In this document: positions 43,196 to 55,229 of the stretch, one piece after another
Layout: every line of letters begins with the position of its first letter
Position numbering within the stretch: position 1 is the first letter of the stretch
Notes under the pieces: generated by a model
Told to the model about the DNA's origin: nothing
What the model saw: the letters and a program-made list of their open reading frames with translations, nothing else
The model's database searches: none
Program-made: the position numbers and the translations under genes
From: Paraescarpia echinospica
Lineage: Eukaryota; Annelida; Polychaeta; Sabellida; Siboglinidae
Assembly (NCBI GenBank): GCA_020002185.1
Contig: CM034534.1
Location: 62,444,186 to 62,508,185 of the forward strand
Direction: 5' to 3'
Length of the DNA: 64,000 bases

Positions 43196-45840
43196 TTCAA
43201 ATTAAAAATACCTTTATTGTCCCTCATGGGGAAATTCTCTTTCTTGTGTTGTTCGCTATTTAAGAACGCAATAAATAAATTAATAAATAAGTACACATGT
43301 GTAACTAAGAACACTGATTCAATGAATTACATATGATTAAAATAAAATAGCACAGAACAATCAGCCAGTTGTTAGGAAACATAATTTACACTTACATATC
43401 ACTGCGATCAGTACAGGAACAAGTTCATCATCACAGGTGTTATTTAACTAGGTGGAATACAGTGCAATTATCAGTAATCACTCGCGCACGCACACATGGA
43501 CCCAAATTCTCAAGCGGCCAGACAGGCATTGGAGAGAGGGGGAAGGAAGGAGGTAGATCATTCGTTTAGAAGACAAATAGAGGATGGGATAAAGGAATTT
43601 CGAGAGCGACCGAGTCTTAGTTGAGGCAGCTGAAAACGACGGCCAGATGGTAACAGATTGTAACAGTGATTTAGGGGGTGGTGGGGATCCAGAGAGATCT
43701 GCCTTCCCTTCCTCTTTGCCCTCCGCCTGTACAGGTCGTCTACACTGGTAAGTTCCTCTCCGATCACCTTGCTGCTGAGTCTGATGACGCAACTCTGGAT
43801 ATTCCGATTGGTGACACTCAATCCACCATGCCATGCCAGGAAGCCAAAGGTTACATTACTCTCAAGGTAACAGCCATATAAGGTCCTCAGAACATGAGGG
43901 CTCACCCCGAGGGATCTGAGTTTACGCAGAAAATAAAGCTTCTGTTGGCATTTCTTGTTGTTCAAAGCTGTGTTTGAACTGAAGTTCAGTTTAGAGTCAA
44001 TTACGGTACTTAGGTACTTGTACTCTGATACACGCTTGACAGTCTCACCATTGATGATCAGGTCTTTGGGTGGGGTGGGCTCTCTCCTGAAGTCGACGAT
44101 GAGCTCCTCAGTCTTCTAGGCATTAAGATCCAGGAAGTGATCACCACACCACCGGGCAAAGTCTGAGACCACTTCCTCGCACACCGTGTCCGAATTTGAC
44201 AGGTCGACAATTGCCGTATCGTCAGAGTACTTCACAAAAATGCACTGCTCATGTTTGCTGCGGCAATCGTCCGTGTACGAGGTAAAGATCACCGGCGAAA
44301 CCACTAAGCCCTGAGGGGCCCCGGTGGATGTACACAGGGGGCTATACAACATACCGTTATAACGCACAGCCTGCTGACGTTCCGTGAGGAAGGAATTCAC
44401 CCAGAGAACAAGGTGAGGGTTGACGTGCATGTCCGCGAGCGTCTTCATCATGATGTGTGGCTGGATCGTATTGAAGGCCGATGAGAAGCCTACCAAAACT
44501 ATCCTGGCGTACGCCTTGGCCTTCTCAAGATGAGTGTACACGGAGTTGAGTAGGGTCAACACCGCGTCGTCCACGCCCCTGTTGCGTCTATATGCAAACT
44601 GGAGCGGATCACGCTGATCGCCGACCTGATGCAGGAGTTGTGAGAGGATGAGGCGCTCGAAGCATTTCATTACCACAGAGGTTAGCGTTCGGAGCAGATG
44701 GCCGCGGCTTCTTCGGAACAGGGCAGATGATGGAGGATTTCCATATCCGAGGGATACGGTGCTGCCTGAGGGACCAGTTAAACAGAATGCTGAAAACTGC
44801 TCCAAGCTGGGAATTACACTCCTTCAGGACACGGCCGCCGATGTTGTCCGGTCCTGATGCCTTACGGGGATTAACCCGCTGAAGAACCCGACTGACGTCA
44901 TCCAGGGTGGTTTCAAGTAAGTCATGATCACCTGGCTGGGACTGAAGCTGGTCAGCCGCAGTTCGGCGTTCGCATGTGAAGTCGTGACGATCGAAACGAC
45001 TGAAGAAAATGTTCATGTCCTCTGCGAACTTCATGCTCTCCTCCTTCGTTCCTGGGTTGGAGACAGGTGAGTTACGGGGCTGAGAACCCGCAAGAGTTTT
45101 AAGTCCCTGCCATGCTGATCTCATGTTGCCATATTGAAACTGCCGTTCGATTTTGTCTCTGTACTCTCTTTTGGCGTCTCCAATCTGTTTCTTTAACACA
45201 CTTTTACTCTGTTTTCCCTCCACATGATCATGTGCCAAGAAAGCCCTTTTCTTTTTATTCAAAGTGTTTCTCAGCTCTTTTGACACCCAGGGCTTGTTGT
45301 TGGCGAAGATCCTGACTTGTTTAGTTGGAATGATCATGTTCTCACAGAAGTTGATATAGTCCGTGATCACATCAACAACCTCATCCAGTGATGAGCTGGA
45401 GTCAATAAAGACATCGCATAATGTGCAATCAAAGCAACCTTGAAGTGTTTCTGTTGCGTCTTTAGTCCATGTTTTCACTGTTTTCCGCACCGCCTTCTGT
45501 CTCTGTAGCACTGTTCTGTACGCTGGTATCATATGCACTGCATTGTGATCAGCTGTGCCCAGGGGCGCTTTCTTCACAGATTTGTAAGCGTCTCTGATAT
45601 TACCATAACAAAGGTCCAAGGTGTTACTACCACGTGTGTGGCACGTAACATACTGCTGGTACGTGGGGAGTGTTTTGTCTAGCCTACAGCTGTTAAAATA
45701 ACCGAGAATCAGGTTTGGCGAGCCTGGCGACACCGACTCGAGCCGTTGCACACAGTTTGTAATGGCTTCAGCTGCATGGGGGCACATAAACAAGTCAGAA
45801 ACAACTGGCCAAATTCTCTGTCTTGCCTATTCAAGAGAAC
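43196..45840 (-). mobile_element. Rex1/L2-like LINE, left arm copy
   Basis: The 394-codon frame 44,609-45,793 holds the endonuclease C-terminal half and linker: LILGYFNSCRLDKT, TADHNAVHMIPAYR, FANNKPWVSKELRNTLNKKK and NPRKASGPDNIGGRVLK. The catalytic GDFN box is GYFN at residues 31-34. An overlapping shifted frame 44,116-44,805 continues RT: FSSAFNTIQPHIM, STGAPQGLVVSPVIF and KYSDDTAI (YADD replaced by YSDD). After one stop, EYKYLSTVIDSKLNF and LPSGRRFQLPQ (43,558-43,965) end the ORF. The 3' UTR reads GGGACAATAAAGGTATTTTT plus a short (AATTTG) tail at 43,196-43,215. One frameshift and one stop separate it from an intact ORF, and catalytic changes indicate inactivity. Confidence 0.85.
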
Positions 45841-46239
45841 CTCCACGCGTTATTCGTCTCCGGAAAGTGTATGGAAGGCGTTCGAAACGCTTGCCTTTTT
45901 AACACTTACAGCTATCTAGGTTAGCTGTTTGGACATTTCCCGATGGCACTGAGGTTGACAGGTTTCTGTGGAATATAACACTATGTGTGGCGTGGTGAGA
46001 AGACCTTAAATTGTGTAGTACGATACATCCACGCGCGCCAGGGACGCTGCTGATTACGTCAGTCACAGTACCCCTTTGCAGATCGCCTTGCGAAACTCTG
46101 ATGATAAGCTTAGCCTAACATACTGCGTGACGTGATGTTCCGGAAGTGTTCATTTTAGTCAACAAATTCGTCCATGTTACGATTAATGTTCGATAAGTAG
46201 AAGTAATTATTTGAATGTTCGTGAAACTGTTGGGATTCC
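45841..46239. other. No gene recognised
   Basis: Relatively GC-richer sequence between two LINEs, identical in both arms. No motif recognised. Confidence 0.45.
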
Positions 46240-46462
46240 ATGGATAAAGGATAAAGGATACTTTTATTTTCCCAACAGCATTAAAAAATACAAATTATGT
46301 ATATATACACAAATTACACGTATACACATATCACAGACATGTACACACATACAGTAATATTAAAATGCGAAATATACAATACAACTGAAAATATGTACTC
46401 AACAGAATACAGTATACATTTCGCAACAAAAGGAAAGAACACAGTTGCTGTGGGATGGGAGA

Positions 46463-46499
46463 CTCCTATTAAGATCAAAACTGATCGCTATCACAGGAG
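46463..46499 (-). other. LINE-A 3' UTR hairpin, left arm
   Basis: Outer 5-bp stem 46,463-46,467 with 46,495-46,499; inner stem 46,473-46,477 with 46,482-46,486; loop AAAC. The inner stem is GATCA/TGATC here against GACA/TGTC in copy 1. Confidence 0.6.
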
Positions 46500-47599
46500 C
46501 CACCCAGAAAAATATATATATTCTTAGTGTATCCTAGGTTTTCTATAGCAAAAACTACATAATGTGTATGATGGTTGTTTTCTTGATGCAATGTGCTTTG
46601 TAATGTATTGAGTTCGCGTTACACAAATTTAAAAGTTGCATTTTTATTAACTGTATTTCTCATTTCAAATTTATTAATTTAGTTGGCATGTAGCAATTTA
46701 GTATATTGCACGTGACGTTGTATTTTTGTAGCATGTGGATTTTGGCATAATTTGAGAATCCTTTCAAACTATGGGTCACTATCTTGTCTTTCACAAAATC
46801 AGGGATATTATTTATAACATGTGGTAAGTTATATTTAAGAAACTTTTTTGCAAATTCATGTTTAGTTCTGAAGGTGTGTAGTTCAGTTGATCTTCGAGTT
46901 TCATATTTGTGTGTGCTGCTATTTGGGGTTAACTGCCAATCTAATAAGTAAACGGGTAAATTTAGATGTTTGTATTTGTAATAAAATTTTAGTTCTTGTA
47001 AAATTAGCAAGTCTTCTACTTTTAGTATATTGAGTTGTTTAAAAAGCGGTTCTGTAAGTGAATTATATTTACTTAATGTTATCATTCGCACCGCTTTCTT
47101 TTGAAGTTTCGTTGATCTGTTTCCTTGGTATCTCCACGTCATAATACAATAATTAACATGAGATAATAGCAGTGCATTATATAAAATCATTTTTATTTCT
47201 AAAGGTAACACATGATTTAATCTGTTTAAAATTCCTATAGTTTTGGAACATTTATTTGATATTTTTCAGTGTGTTTTTTTCAATTTAAATTAGTATCTAG
47301 AGTTAAACCTAAGAAGTGAAATTCTTCCACTCTCTCAATATTTATATTATCAATTTTCAGAAATAGGCTCTGTGTAGGTTTGTTTGGCGTTTGGAAGGTC
47401 ATATATTTATATTTACTTTTACTTAGTGACAACTTATTAATATTAAGCCACTCAATTATTTTGAGTAGTTCTTCATTTATTACAGATTCTATATTTCTAT
47501 TTTGTGCTTTATCACTAAAAGTTTCAATGGTGCTAAATAAAGTGGTATCATCAGCATACATTATAAATTTAAACATTTGGCTTGCTTGTGAAAAGTCAT

Positions 47600-47600
47600 T

Positions 47601-47638
<38 letters not shown>

Positions 47639-47647
47639 CATATATTA
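47600..47647. repeat. TA microsatellite in LINE-A RT codons, left arm
   Basis: A TA run with TACATA interruptions splits GVPQGSILGPLIFN from DFSQASQMFKF, replacing the IYIN codons. Its mirror is 55,183-55,230. Confidence 0.8.
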
Positions 47648-48785
47648 AATATCAGTGGTCCAAGGATGGACCCTTGTGGCACACCTACTGTTATAGGTAA
47701 AGTATCAGATGTGTTATCTTCAAATTTGGTATACTGTTTCCGGTTGCTTAAATAGCTTTCGAATAAACGAAAAGCCTTGCCATCTATGCCATAATATTCT
47801 AACTTGTTTAATAATATTGAATGGTCAATAGTGTCAAAAGCCTTGGTAAGGTCAAGAAAAATACTAACTGGTATTTGTTTTTTGTCCATTTTAGAAATTA
47901 TTATATGTACTAATTCGAATGATGCATATTCTGTTGAATGGTTAGGTCTAAATCCGTACTGATTATCAAAAAATAAGTGGATAACTGATTATGGATTATG
48001 TTCTCTAGTACTTTAGAAATAGTTGGAAGGAGAGAAATTGGCCTGTAATTTTTTATTAGAGTTGGGTCATCCTTTTTTGAAAATTGGAACTACTTTTGCA
48101 ATGTTTACTTTATCAGGAAATATGCCAGTATTAAAGACTTGATTACTTACTAATGTTAGCGATTTCCGGTTCAATTATTTTTAGCAGTTTTGATGAAAAT
48201 CCATCAAATCCGCTGCTGTTTTTAGTTGGGAGATCATATATTGTTTTCCTTACTGTTTCTTCATCCACATTCGTAAATTTAAAAACAGATCTAACGTTTG
48301 TATTTTAGTAGTAATCATACTTTTTGTTTCCTGTATATTTAATGTCTTCTCCAATAGTTTGAGATATACTTGTAAAATAGTTATTGAATTTGTTTGCTAT
48401 TTCTGATTTGTCTGTTATGGTAGTGCCATTTACTTTAAAAGTTGATTAAAACGTCTTCTTTATTTAATTTTTTAAGAGAATTTCGTTTATAGTTTTCCAT
48501 GTTTTTCTGATATCTTTTTTGTATTGGTTAAATCGTGATTCAAAGTAGATTTGCTTAGCTGCTCGGATATTTCTTTTTAATATGGTGTTGTAAGTTTTTA
48601 GGTTAGTATTAGTGATTTCATAGTCTGGTGAGTTAGGGTCAGTCGTTTTTAATTGCGTATAAAGTGTGTCCCGGTATCTAATAGATTTGAGTAAACCTTG
48701 GGTGATCCATGTCGAATTTTGGTGTTTGTATTTATTAAATTTCATTATTTTAATAGACATGTACTGCAAGAAATTAAACAAATAG

Positions 48786-49225
48786 AACTTGTATTATCAA
48801 AGAGAGAGTACTCTTTTAGTAATGAAAGTTATATAAAAAAAACTAGCTTGCTGCACGAGTAATTACCAATAATCATAATCAACAGTGACTACAGCTGCTT
48901 GTATGAACAATTAACACTGATCATTCTCAACAGAAACTTCATCTTGTTGCAGGAACAATTACCACTGAGCATAGTCATGACTGAATACACTCAATCGTTA
49001 AGAATTACAATTACAAGTTTATATCAGTGCCATTTGAACAAGCCATGTTCTTCACAAATAAAAATCAAAGCTTTGAAAAGAAACAAATAATTCACAAATA
49101 GCCTAGCAAATTCAAGTTATAATGCAATAAGAATGACAGCTAACAAGTTGGCTTACAAAGTCATAGACGACCACAGTCAACGTGTGCCAGAGCTCAACAT
49201 AGTAGCGTCAGCCCACACGGCAAAA
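48786..49225. repeat. Non-coding spacer with ~50-bp imperfect triplication
   Basis: Three diverged units start near 48,846, 48,897 and 48,943, sharing GCTTG(C/T)TGCA and AACAATTA(A/C)CACTGA-like blocks. This segment sits where the LINE-A endonuclease domain should be, between ORF1 and the linker. Confidence 0.45.
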
Positions 49226-49468
49226 TCAGTACTTGTTCAGATCAGCATCTGTGTGCACCTCACGCACGTCATTTGACACCGACTTTACCATAACTCCATT
49301 GTAGGTCCAGCAGTCTGATATTTTATTTTCCTTCTTCAGCCTCCGTGTCTTGCTTGCGAGCTGAGCGCGATGTTTTGTCAAGTCCTCATTGACAAAGACT
49401 ACTGAACCGTAATTTATGTCTGGACAGTAGTACCGCGTCCCGCAAGCGTGCACACTTAAATTGCCCAA
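49226..49468 (-). pseudogene. LINE ORF1 C-terminal (FP25K-like) fragment, left arm
   Basis: An 80-codon frame with NEDLTKHRAQLASKTRRLKK and ISDCWTYNGVMVKSV. This resembles the C-terminal domain of LINE ORF1/FP25K-type proteins, which bind nucleic acid. It lies upstream of LINE-A linker/RT in the same orientation. The intervening endonuclease is lost, so the two may come from one internally deleted element. The frame is identical in the right arm. Confidence 0.55.
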
Positions 49469-49502
49469 TAACAGACCTGGAGTCGCTGGCTTATATTTGA
49501 TT

Positions 49503-49592
49503 TAACTAGATTTTAACCAGATTGCCACCCAGATAAATAACTCTAGATGGCAGGTGGACAAGGCTTGTCAAGAGTCCAATTTGGGGTGCGAG
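49503..49592 (-). mobile_element. CR1 3' fragment, second copy in left arm
   Basis: About 90 bp homologous to the CR1 3' UTR (ATTGCCACCCAG and GGCAGGTGGACAAGG blocks) with a diverged terminal repeat. Confidence 0.6.
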
Positions 49593-50629
49593 TGTGGCAG
49601 GTGTCTGCACGGTTCGCACAGGTAATGCCGTCGCGACCGGCAAAGTCAATTATTAGCTAGATTCAGCTGATTGCACTGGCTATCTGCCAGGGGTAGTGTA
49701 CGTATACAACACCTTTGGCTTGCGAGGATGGCACGAAGGCGTCTATGTGATAGTAAGACTGAGTGTCAGGATATGGATATTGGTGACGTCCACGTGTAAC
49801 ACATTTTAAATATTTGATCCCTAGAACCTAGTTATAGGTACAAACAGTTTAGCTCTTGGTGACGCACTTATTAAGATATAATTGGGAAATTGACTTCGAT
49901 GGTCATTGTTGAAAATCCCAAGTCGCCGCATTACATGCCTAAGAGGAAATCTTAAACATTGATTTTCGGGTTCCTCATACCATAACCTTTCCAAAAAAAA
50001 TTGGTTTGCTAATGTCCACTTAAAACGGCGAAAATAGATATCGTAACATAATAAACGTAACTATATCGAATTGTTAACTGAAATAAACATCATTGGTAAT
50101 TTATAATTTTGTGCGCCTATTTGTTGATTCATCGTCACCCTTTTCATCCACCACTATTTTGTTTGCATCTGTCATTTACTTTTGGTGTAAATGTGAGCCC
50201 TTCTTGTGTATTTACTATCCCATGAGTTTACATATCTGAAGGAAGTCGGTTAATGTGAAGTCCTGCTGCATGGCTAATTGGATGAAATGATCCTTTGACA
50301 AACATTCCTCCAGTGACTGCCTTTTCACACCTGCTGTTGGGGACAGACTCCACAGCTAGGTTGATCACCAATGATCACTTATAGTTAACGATTTTCCATT
50401 CAACATCTGTAAAAAGCATCCTTCCGTGACATGCCTAGTAAATGCTTTAACAACATATAATAACTATTAAAATCAAATTTTGGGAAACATGGAATACATA
50501 TAGGGTTTCACATTTATAGAAGAAGTTTGAGAGGGCTTCACATTTTGGTGAAAAGGGGGGTGTCACAAAGTGGTTTGAGTAGAATTAGTCTGGGTCAAAA
50601 TATGAACGTTAATCAATAATACTGGCTGG
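49593..50629. other. No gene recognised (innermost left arm)
   Basis: Sequence unique to the palindrome arms, with no coding or repeat signature. Confidence 0.45.
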
Positions 50630-50630
50630 A

Positions 50631-52198
50631 ATTTGCTCAGTTAACGTCAAGTTTAGTATGAGTAGAACGGGTTTAACCTAACTGATAACGTGGTATTATT
50701 GTAAGTCACGTTTAGTGACATTAGAAGAAGTTAGTATCGTGGATTAGGAAGGTTGTTTATTGCGGCGGGCAGGTGCGAGTACATTGCGAGTTCACACCTC
50801 ATGTCTGAATGGAATATTTGTTTTACTAAAATAATGTATTAAGTTGTGAACGTTAAGATATGTTTATTATCGGTATTACCGTCACGATTCAGGGATTCTG
50901 ATGATATTAAATTTATATGTAATTTAGGTAATTTGCGAATGTTCAAGAGCTGACGATTGTGTGTCTATTATGTACTAATGTTTATTTCAAACCGATCGAG
51001 TTGAATATAATTTGACGAAGTCTCTAGAGATTCTGAAGCACTGATTCTGGGATGGTTTAGTTTGTGTTAAGTTTTGCTACTGGCTAGTTAGATTTCCCGC
51101 GCTTGGTCACCATTAGAGTGCTTAAGATAATTACGGCCATTTTAGCATCAGAAAACCGATGTTGCATTGCTGTATGCGCATATCATTTTGTCTCCAAGAC
51201 ATGGGACTTATACCGACGTGTTTTTTTCGCATTTGTCTTGAAATGGTAACTTCATCAATATTTTAAATGCAGGCATCCTTGTATTATGGTTGCGTTTGAT
51301 TACTTGGAAGAATTGCCAGTGCCAGCCGTCATCCACCACAAGATTGAATCGAGCACCATTTCTTCAATTATCATTCAAAAACACGATTGGTTTTTCCGAC
51401 CGATACAGCAGATTTCGGGTGGCTTCGAGCATACCGTGAAGACTAGTAGTGAGTTTCGCAGTTCGCATTTCCCCCTTCTTCTCGACCATTCAGATCATCG
51501 TCTCGCTATTGATCTTCGTCAAGTACATGCTCCACGTGACATATATCGCCTCCCACCTTGTACCGTCGAGCCGCCTTATACATTCGTTCATCGCTTGCCG
51601 ACTATCGACGCCCGCAGTGTATAGTCGTACTACCGTATACGTTCGCTCATCGCGTGACAGCTATTGACGCCCACCGTGTAATGTCGCGCCACCGTATACG
51701 CTCGTTCATCGCATGACTTGACACATATAGACGCCCACCGTGTATCGTCGTACTGGTGTATATGTTCGCTCACCGTGTGACGCTTATAGACGCCAACAGT
51801 GTACCGCCGTACAGACGTGTGGGTTTCTTGAATCAAAGTCACAAAAGCCCACATTACCGAGATACGGCTGTTTTGTCATCATGTTTTCAAAGTTGGCAGT
51901 TACGCCTCGCAATTTATATGTCGGAAGTGCCAGGGTTGATTGTCTCTTCCCCAGGCATACCCCTGCAATCGGGTGCGTAAATGTTCGTTGTCCCGATGAC
52001 TAGTTATATCGGACTTCACGACTCTCTTTGTGGGTGAGCAATAACACTTTGTTATTTACTTCCTATTACATATGTTTATACATATGTTCCTGTACATGTG
52101 ATAATCCTTCTATAGATGGCCAACTGTATGTTTGTATCTTTTATCTGGTTTACTTGTATATACATAGTTATTAAAACGGTATTTCACTTGGATTCCCA
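50631..52198. other. Palindrome spacer (loop), single copy
   Basis: About 1.57 kb without inverted partner. It holds a 112-codon plus-strand frame (51,286-51,624) of unknown nature and a ~60-bp minisatellite. Homology between the arms ends at the spacer edges with a ~4-bp indel near 50,625/52,203 and then stops. Confidence 0.8.
51545..51812 (+). repeat. ~60-bp minisatellite in the palindrome spacer
   Basis: Units start near 51,545, 51,607, 51,666, 51,730 and 51,789 (the last partial). Each has GACGCCCACCGTGTA-like, a TCGT(A/C)C block, GTATACGTTCGCTCA-like and (T/C)CGCGTGAC-like blocks. It is CpG-rich compared with its surroundings. Confidence 0.75.
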
Positions 52199-53235
52199 CA
52201 TTCCAGTATTATTGATTAACCTTTAACATATGACCCAGACTAATTCTACTCAAACCACTTTGTGACACCCCCCTTTTCACCAAAATGTGAAGCCCTCTCA
52301 AACTTCTTCTATAAATGTGAAACCCTATATGTATTCCATGTTTCCCAAAATTTGATTTTAATAGTTATTATATGTTGTTAAAGCATTTACTAGGCATGTC
52401 ACGGAAGGATGCTTTTTACAGATGTTGAATGGAAAATCGTTAACTATAAGTGATCATTGGTGATCAACCTAGCTGTGGAGTCTGTCCCCAACAGCAGGTG
52501 TGAAAAGGCAGTCACTGGAGGAATGTTTGTCAAAGGATCATTTCATCCAATTAGCCATGCAGCAGGACTTCACATTAACCGACTTCCTTCAGATATGTAA
52601 ACTCATGGGATAGTAAATACACAAGAAGGGCTCACATTTACACCAAAAGTAAATGACAGATGCAAACAAAATAGTGGTGGATGAAAAGGGTGACGATGAA
52701 TCAACAAATAGGCGCACAAAATTATAAATTACCAATGATGTTTATTTCAGTTAACAATTCGATATAGTTACGTTTATTATGTTACGATATCTATTTTCGC
52801 CGTTTTAAGTGGACATTAGCAAACCAATTTTTTTTGGAAAGGTTATGGTATGAGGAACCCGAAAATCAATGTTTAAGATTTCCTCTTAGGCATGTAATGC
52901 GGCGACTTGGGATTTTCAACAATGACCATCGAAGTCAATTTCCCAATTATATCTTAATAAGTGCGTCACCAAGAGCTAAACTGTTTGTACCTATAACTAG
53001 GTTCTAGGGATCAAATATTTAAAATGTGTTACACGTGGACGTCACCAATATCCATATCCTGACACTCAGTCTTACTATCACATAGACGCCTTCGTGCCAT
53101 CCTCGCAAGCCAAAGGTGTTGTATACGTACACTACCCCTGGCAGATAGCCAGTGCAATCAGCTGAATCTAGCTAATAATTGACTTTGCCGGTCGCGACGG
53201 CATTACCTGTGCGAACCGTGCAGACACCTGCCACA

Positions 53236-53325
53236 CTCGCACCCCAAATTGGACTCTTGACAAGCCTTGTCCACCTGCCATCTAGAGTTATTTATCTGGG
53301 TGGCAATCTGGTTAAAATCTAGTTA
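53236..53325 (+). mobile_element. CR1 3' fragment, right arm (inner)
   Basis: Mirror of 49,503-49,592, with no difference noticed. Confidence 0.6.
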
Positions 53326-53359
53326 AATCAAATATAAGCCAGCGACTCCAGGTCTGTTA

Positions 53360-53602
53360 TTGGGCAATTTAAGTGTGCACGCTTGCGGGACGCGGTACTA
53401 CTGTCCAGACATAAATTACGGTTCAGTAGTCTTTGTCAATGAGGACTTGACAAAACATCGCGCTCAGCTCGCAAGCAAGACACGGAGGCTGAAGAAGGAA
53501 AATAAAATATCAGACTGCTGGACCTACAATGGAGTTATGGTAAAGTCGGTGTCAAATGACGTGCGTGAGGTGCACACAGATGCTGATCTGAACAAGTACT
53601 GA
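53360..53602 (+). pseudogene. LINE ORF1 C-terminal fragment, right arm
   Basis: Mirror of 49,226-49,468 with an identical 80-residue translation, including NEDLTKHRAQLASKTRR. Confidence 0.55.
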
Positions 53603-54044
53603 TTTTGCCGTGTGGGCTGACGCTACTATGTTGAGCTCTGGCACACGTTGACTGTGGTCGTCTATGACTTTGTAAGCCAACTTGTTAGCTGTCATTCTTA
53701 TTGCATTATAACTTGAATTTGCTAGGCTATTTGTGAATTATTTGTTTCTTTTCAAAGCTTTGATTTTTATTTGTGAAGAACATGGCTTGTTCAAATGGCA
53801 CTGATATAAACTTGTAATTGTAATTCTTAACGATTGAGTGTATTCAGTCATGACTATGCTCAGTGGTAATTGTTCCTGCAACAAGATGAAGTTTCTGTTG
53901 AGAATGATCAGTGTTAATTGTTCATACAAGCAGCTGTAGTCACTGTTGATTATGATTATTGGTAATTACTCGTGCAGCAAGCTAGTTTTTTTTTTACATA
54001 ACTTTCATTACTAAAAGCGTACTCTCTCTTTGATAATACAAGTT

Positions 54045-55191
54045 CTATTTGTTTAATTTCTTGCAGTACATGTCTATTAAAATAATGAAATTTAATAAAT
54101 ACAAACACCAAAATTCGACATGGATCACCCAAGGTTTACTCAAATCTATTAGATACCGGGACACACTTTATACGCAATTAAAAACGACTGACCCTAACTC
54201 ACCAGACTATGAAATCACTAATACTAACCTAAAAACTTACAACACCATATTAAAAAGAAATATCCGAGCAGCTAAGCAAATCTACTTTGAATCACGATTT
54301 AACCAATACAAAAAAGATATCAGAAAAACATGGAAAACTATAAACGAAATTCTCTTAAAAAATTAAATAAAGAAGACGTTTTAATCAACTTTTAAAGTAA
54401 ATGGCACTACCATAACAGACAAATCAGAAATAGCAAACAAATTCAATAACTATTTTACAAGTATATCTCAAACTATTGGAGAAGACATTAAATATACAGG
54501 AAACAAAAAGTATGATTACTACTAAAATACAAACGTTAGATCTGTTTTTAAATTTACGAATGTGGATGAAGAAACAGTAAGGAAAACAATATATGATCTC
54601 CCAACTAAAAACAGCAGTGGATTTGATGGATTTTCATCAAAACTGCTAAAAATAATTGAACCGGAAATCGCTAACATTAGTAAGTAATCAAGTCTTTAAT
54701 ACTGGCATATTTCCTGATAAAGTAAACATTGCAAAAGTAGTTCCAATTTTCAAAAAAGGATGACCCAACTCTAATAAAAAATTACAGGCCAATTTCTCTC
54801 CTTCCAACTATTTCTAAAGTACTAGAGAACATAATCCATAATCAGTTATCCACTTATTTTTTGATAATCAGTACGGATTTAGACCTAACCATTCAACAGA
54901 ATATGCATCACTCGAATTAGTACATATAATAATTTCTAAAATGGACAAAAAACAAATACCAGTTAGTATTTTTCTTGACCTTACCAAGGCTTTTGACACT
55001 ATTGACCATTCAATATTATTAAACAAGTTAGAATATTATGGCATAGATGGCAAGGCTTTTCGTTTATTCGAAAGCTATTTAAGCAACCGGAAACAGTATA
55101 CCAAATTTGAAGATAACACATCTGATACTTTACCTATAACAGTAGGTGTGCCACAAGGGTCCATCCTTGGACCACTGATATTTAATATATG

Positions 55192-55229
<38 letters not shown>

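Larger units (their letters stand above)
46240..48785 (-). mobile_element. LINE-A copy, left arm
   Basis: From 5' to 3' on the minus strand: post-endonuclease linker (48,464-48,781, WITQGLLKSIRYRDTLYTQL), degraded thumb/finger blocks, GFRPNHSTEY-like, FLDLTKAFDTIDHSILL and GVPQGSILGPLIFN (47,596-47,889), an AT microsatellite in place of YIND, MYADDTTLFSTIE (47,280-47,576), FHFLGLTLDTNLN, then MLPLEIKMILYNALLLSHVN and SLTEPLFKQLNILKVEDLLI (46,660-47,211). The 3' UTR hairpin is at 46,463-46,499, and the tail is a short ATCCTTT repeat (46,241-46,261). The endonuclease domain is missing. Stops and shifts are few, so it is the best-preserved LINE-A here. Confidence 0.85.
38526..50630 (+). repeat. 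Giant palindrome, left arm
   Basis: This arm is the reverse complement of 52,199-63,664. Coordinates of matching features sum to 102,830 for 41,232-48,830 and to 102,828 from 48,860 inward, the 2-bp step being a poly-A length difference near 48,830. Outside the assembly gap the sum is 102,187. Only a few substitutions separate the arms between 41,232 and 50,630 (for example near 42,728, 42,903, 45,214 and 45,267). Outside, identity falls to about 95%. Homology ends inward near 50,630. Confidence 0.9.

Noticed and set aside
51286..51624. A 112-codon gene in the palindrome spacer
   Set aside because: It has no recognisable motif and overlaps the minisatellite at its end; there is not enough to call a gene.
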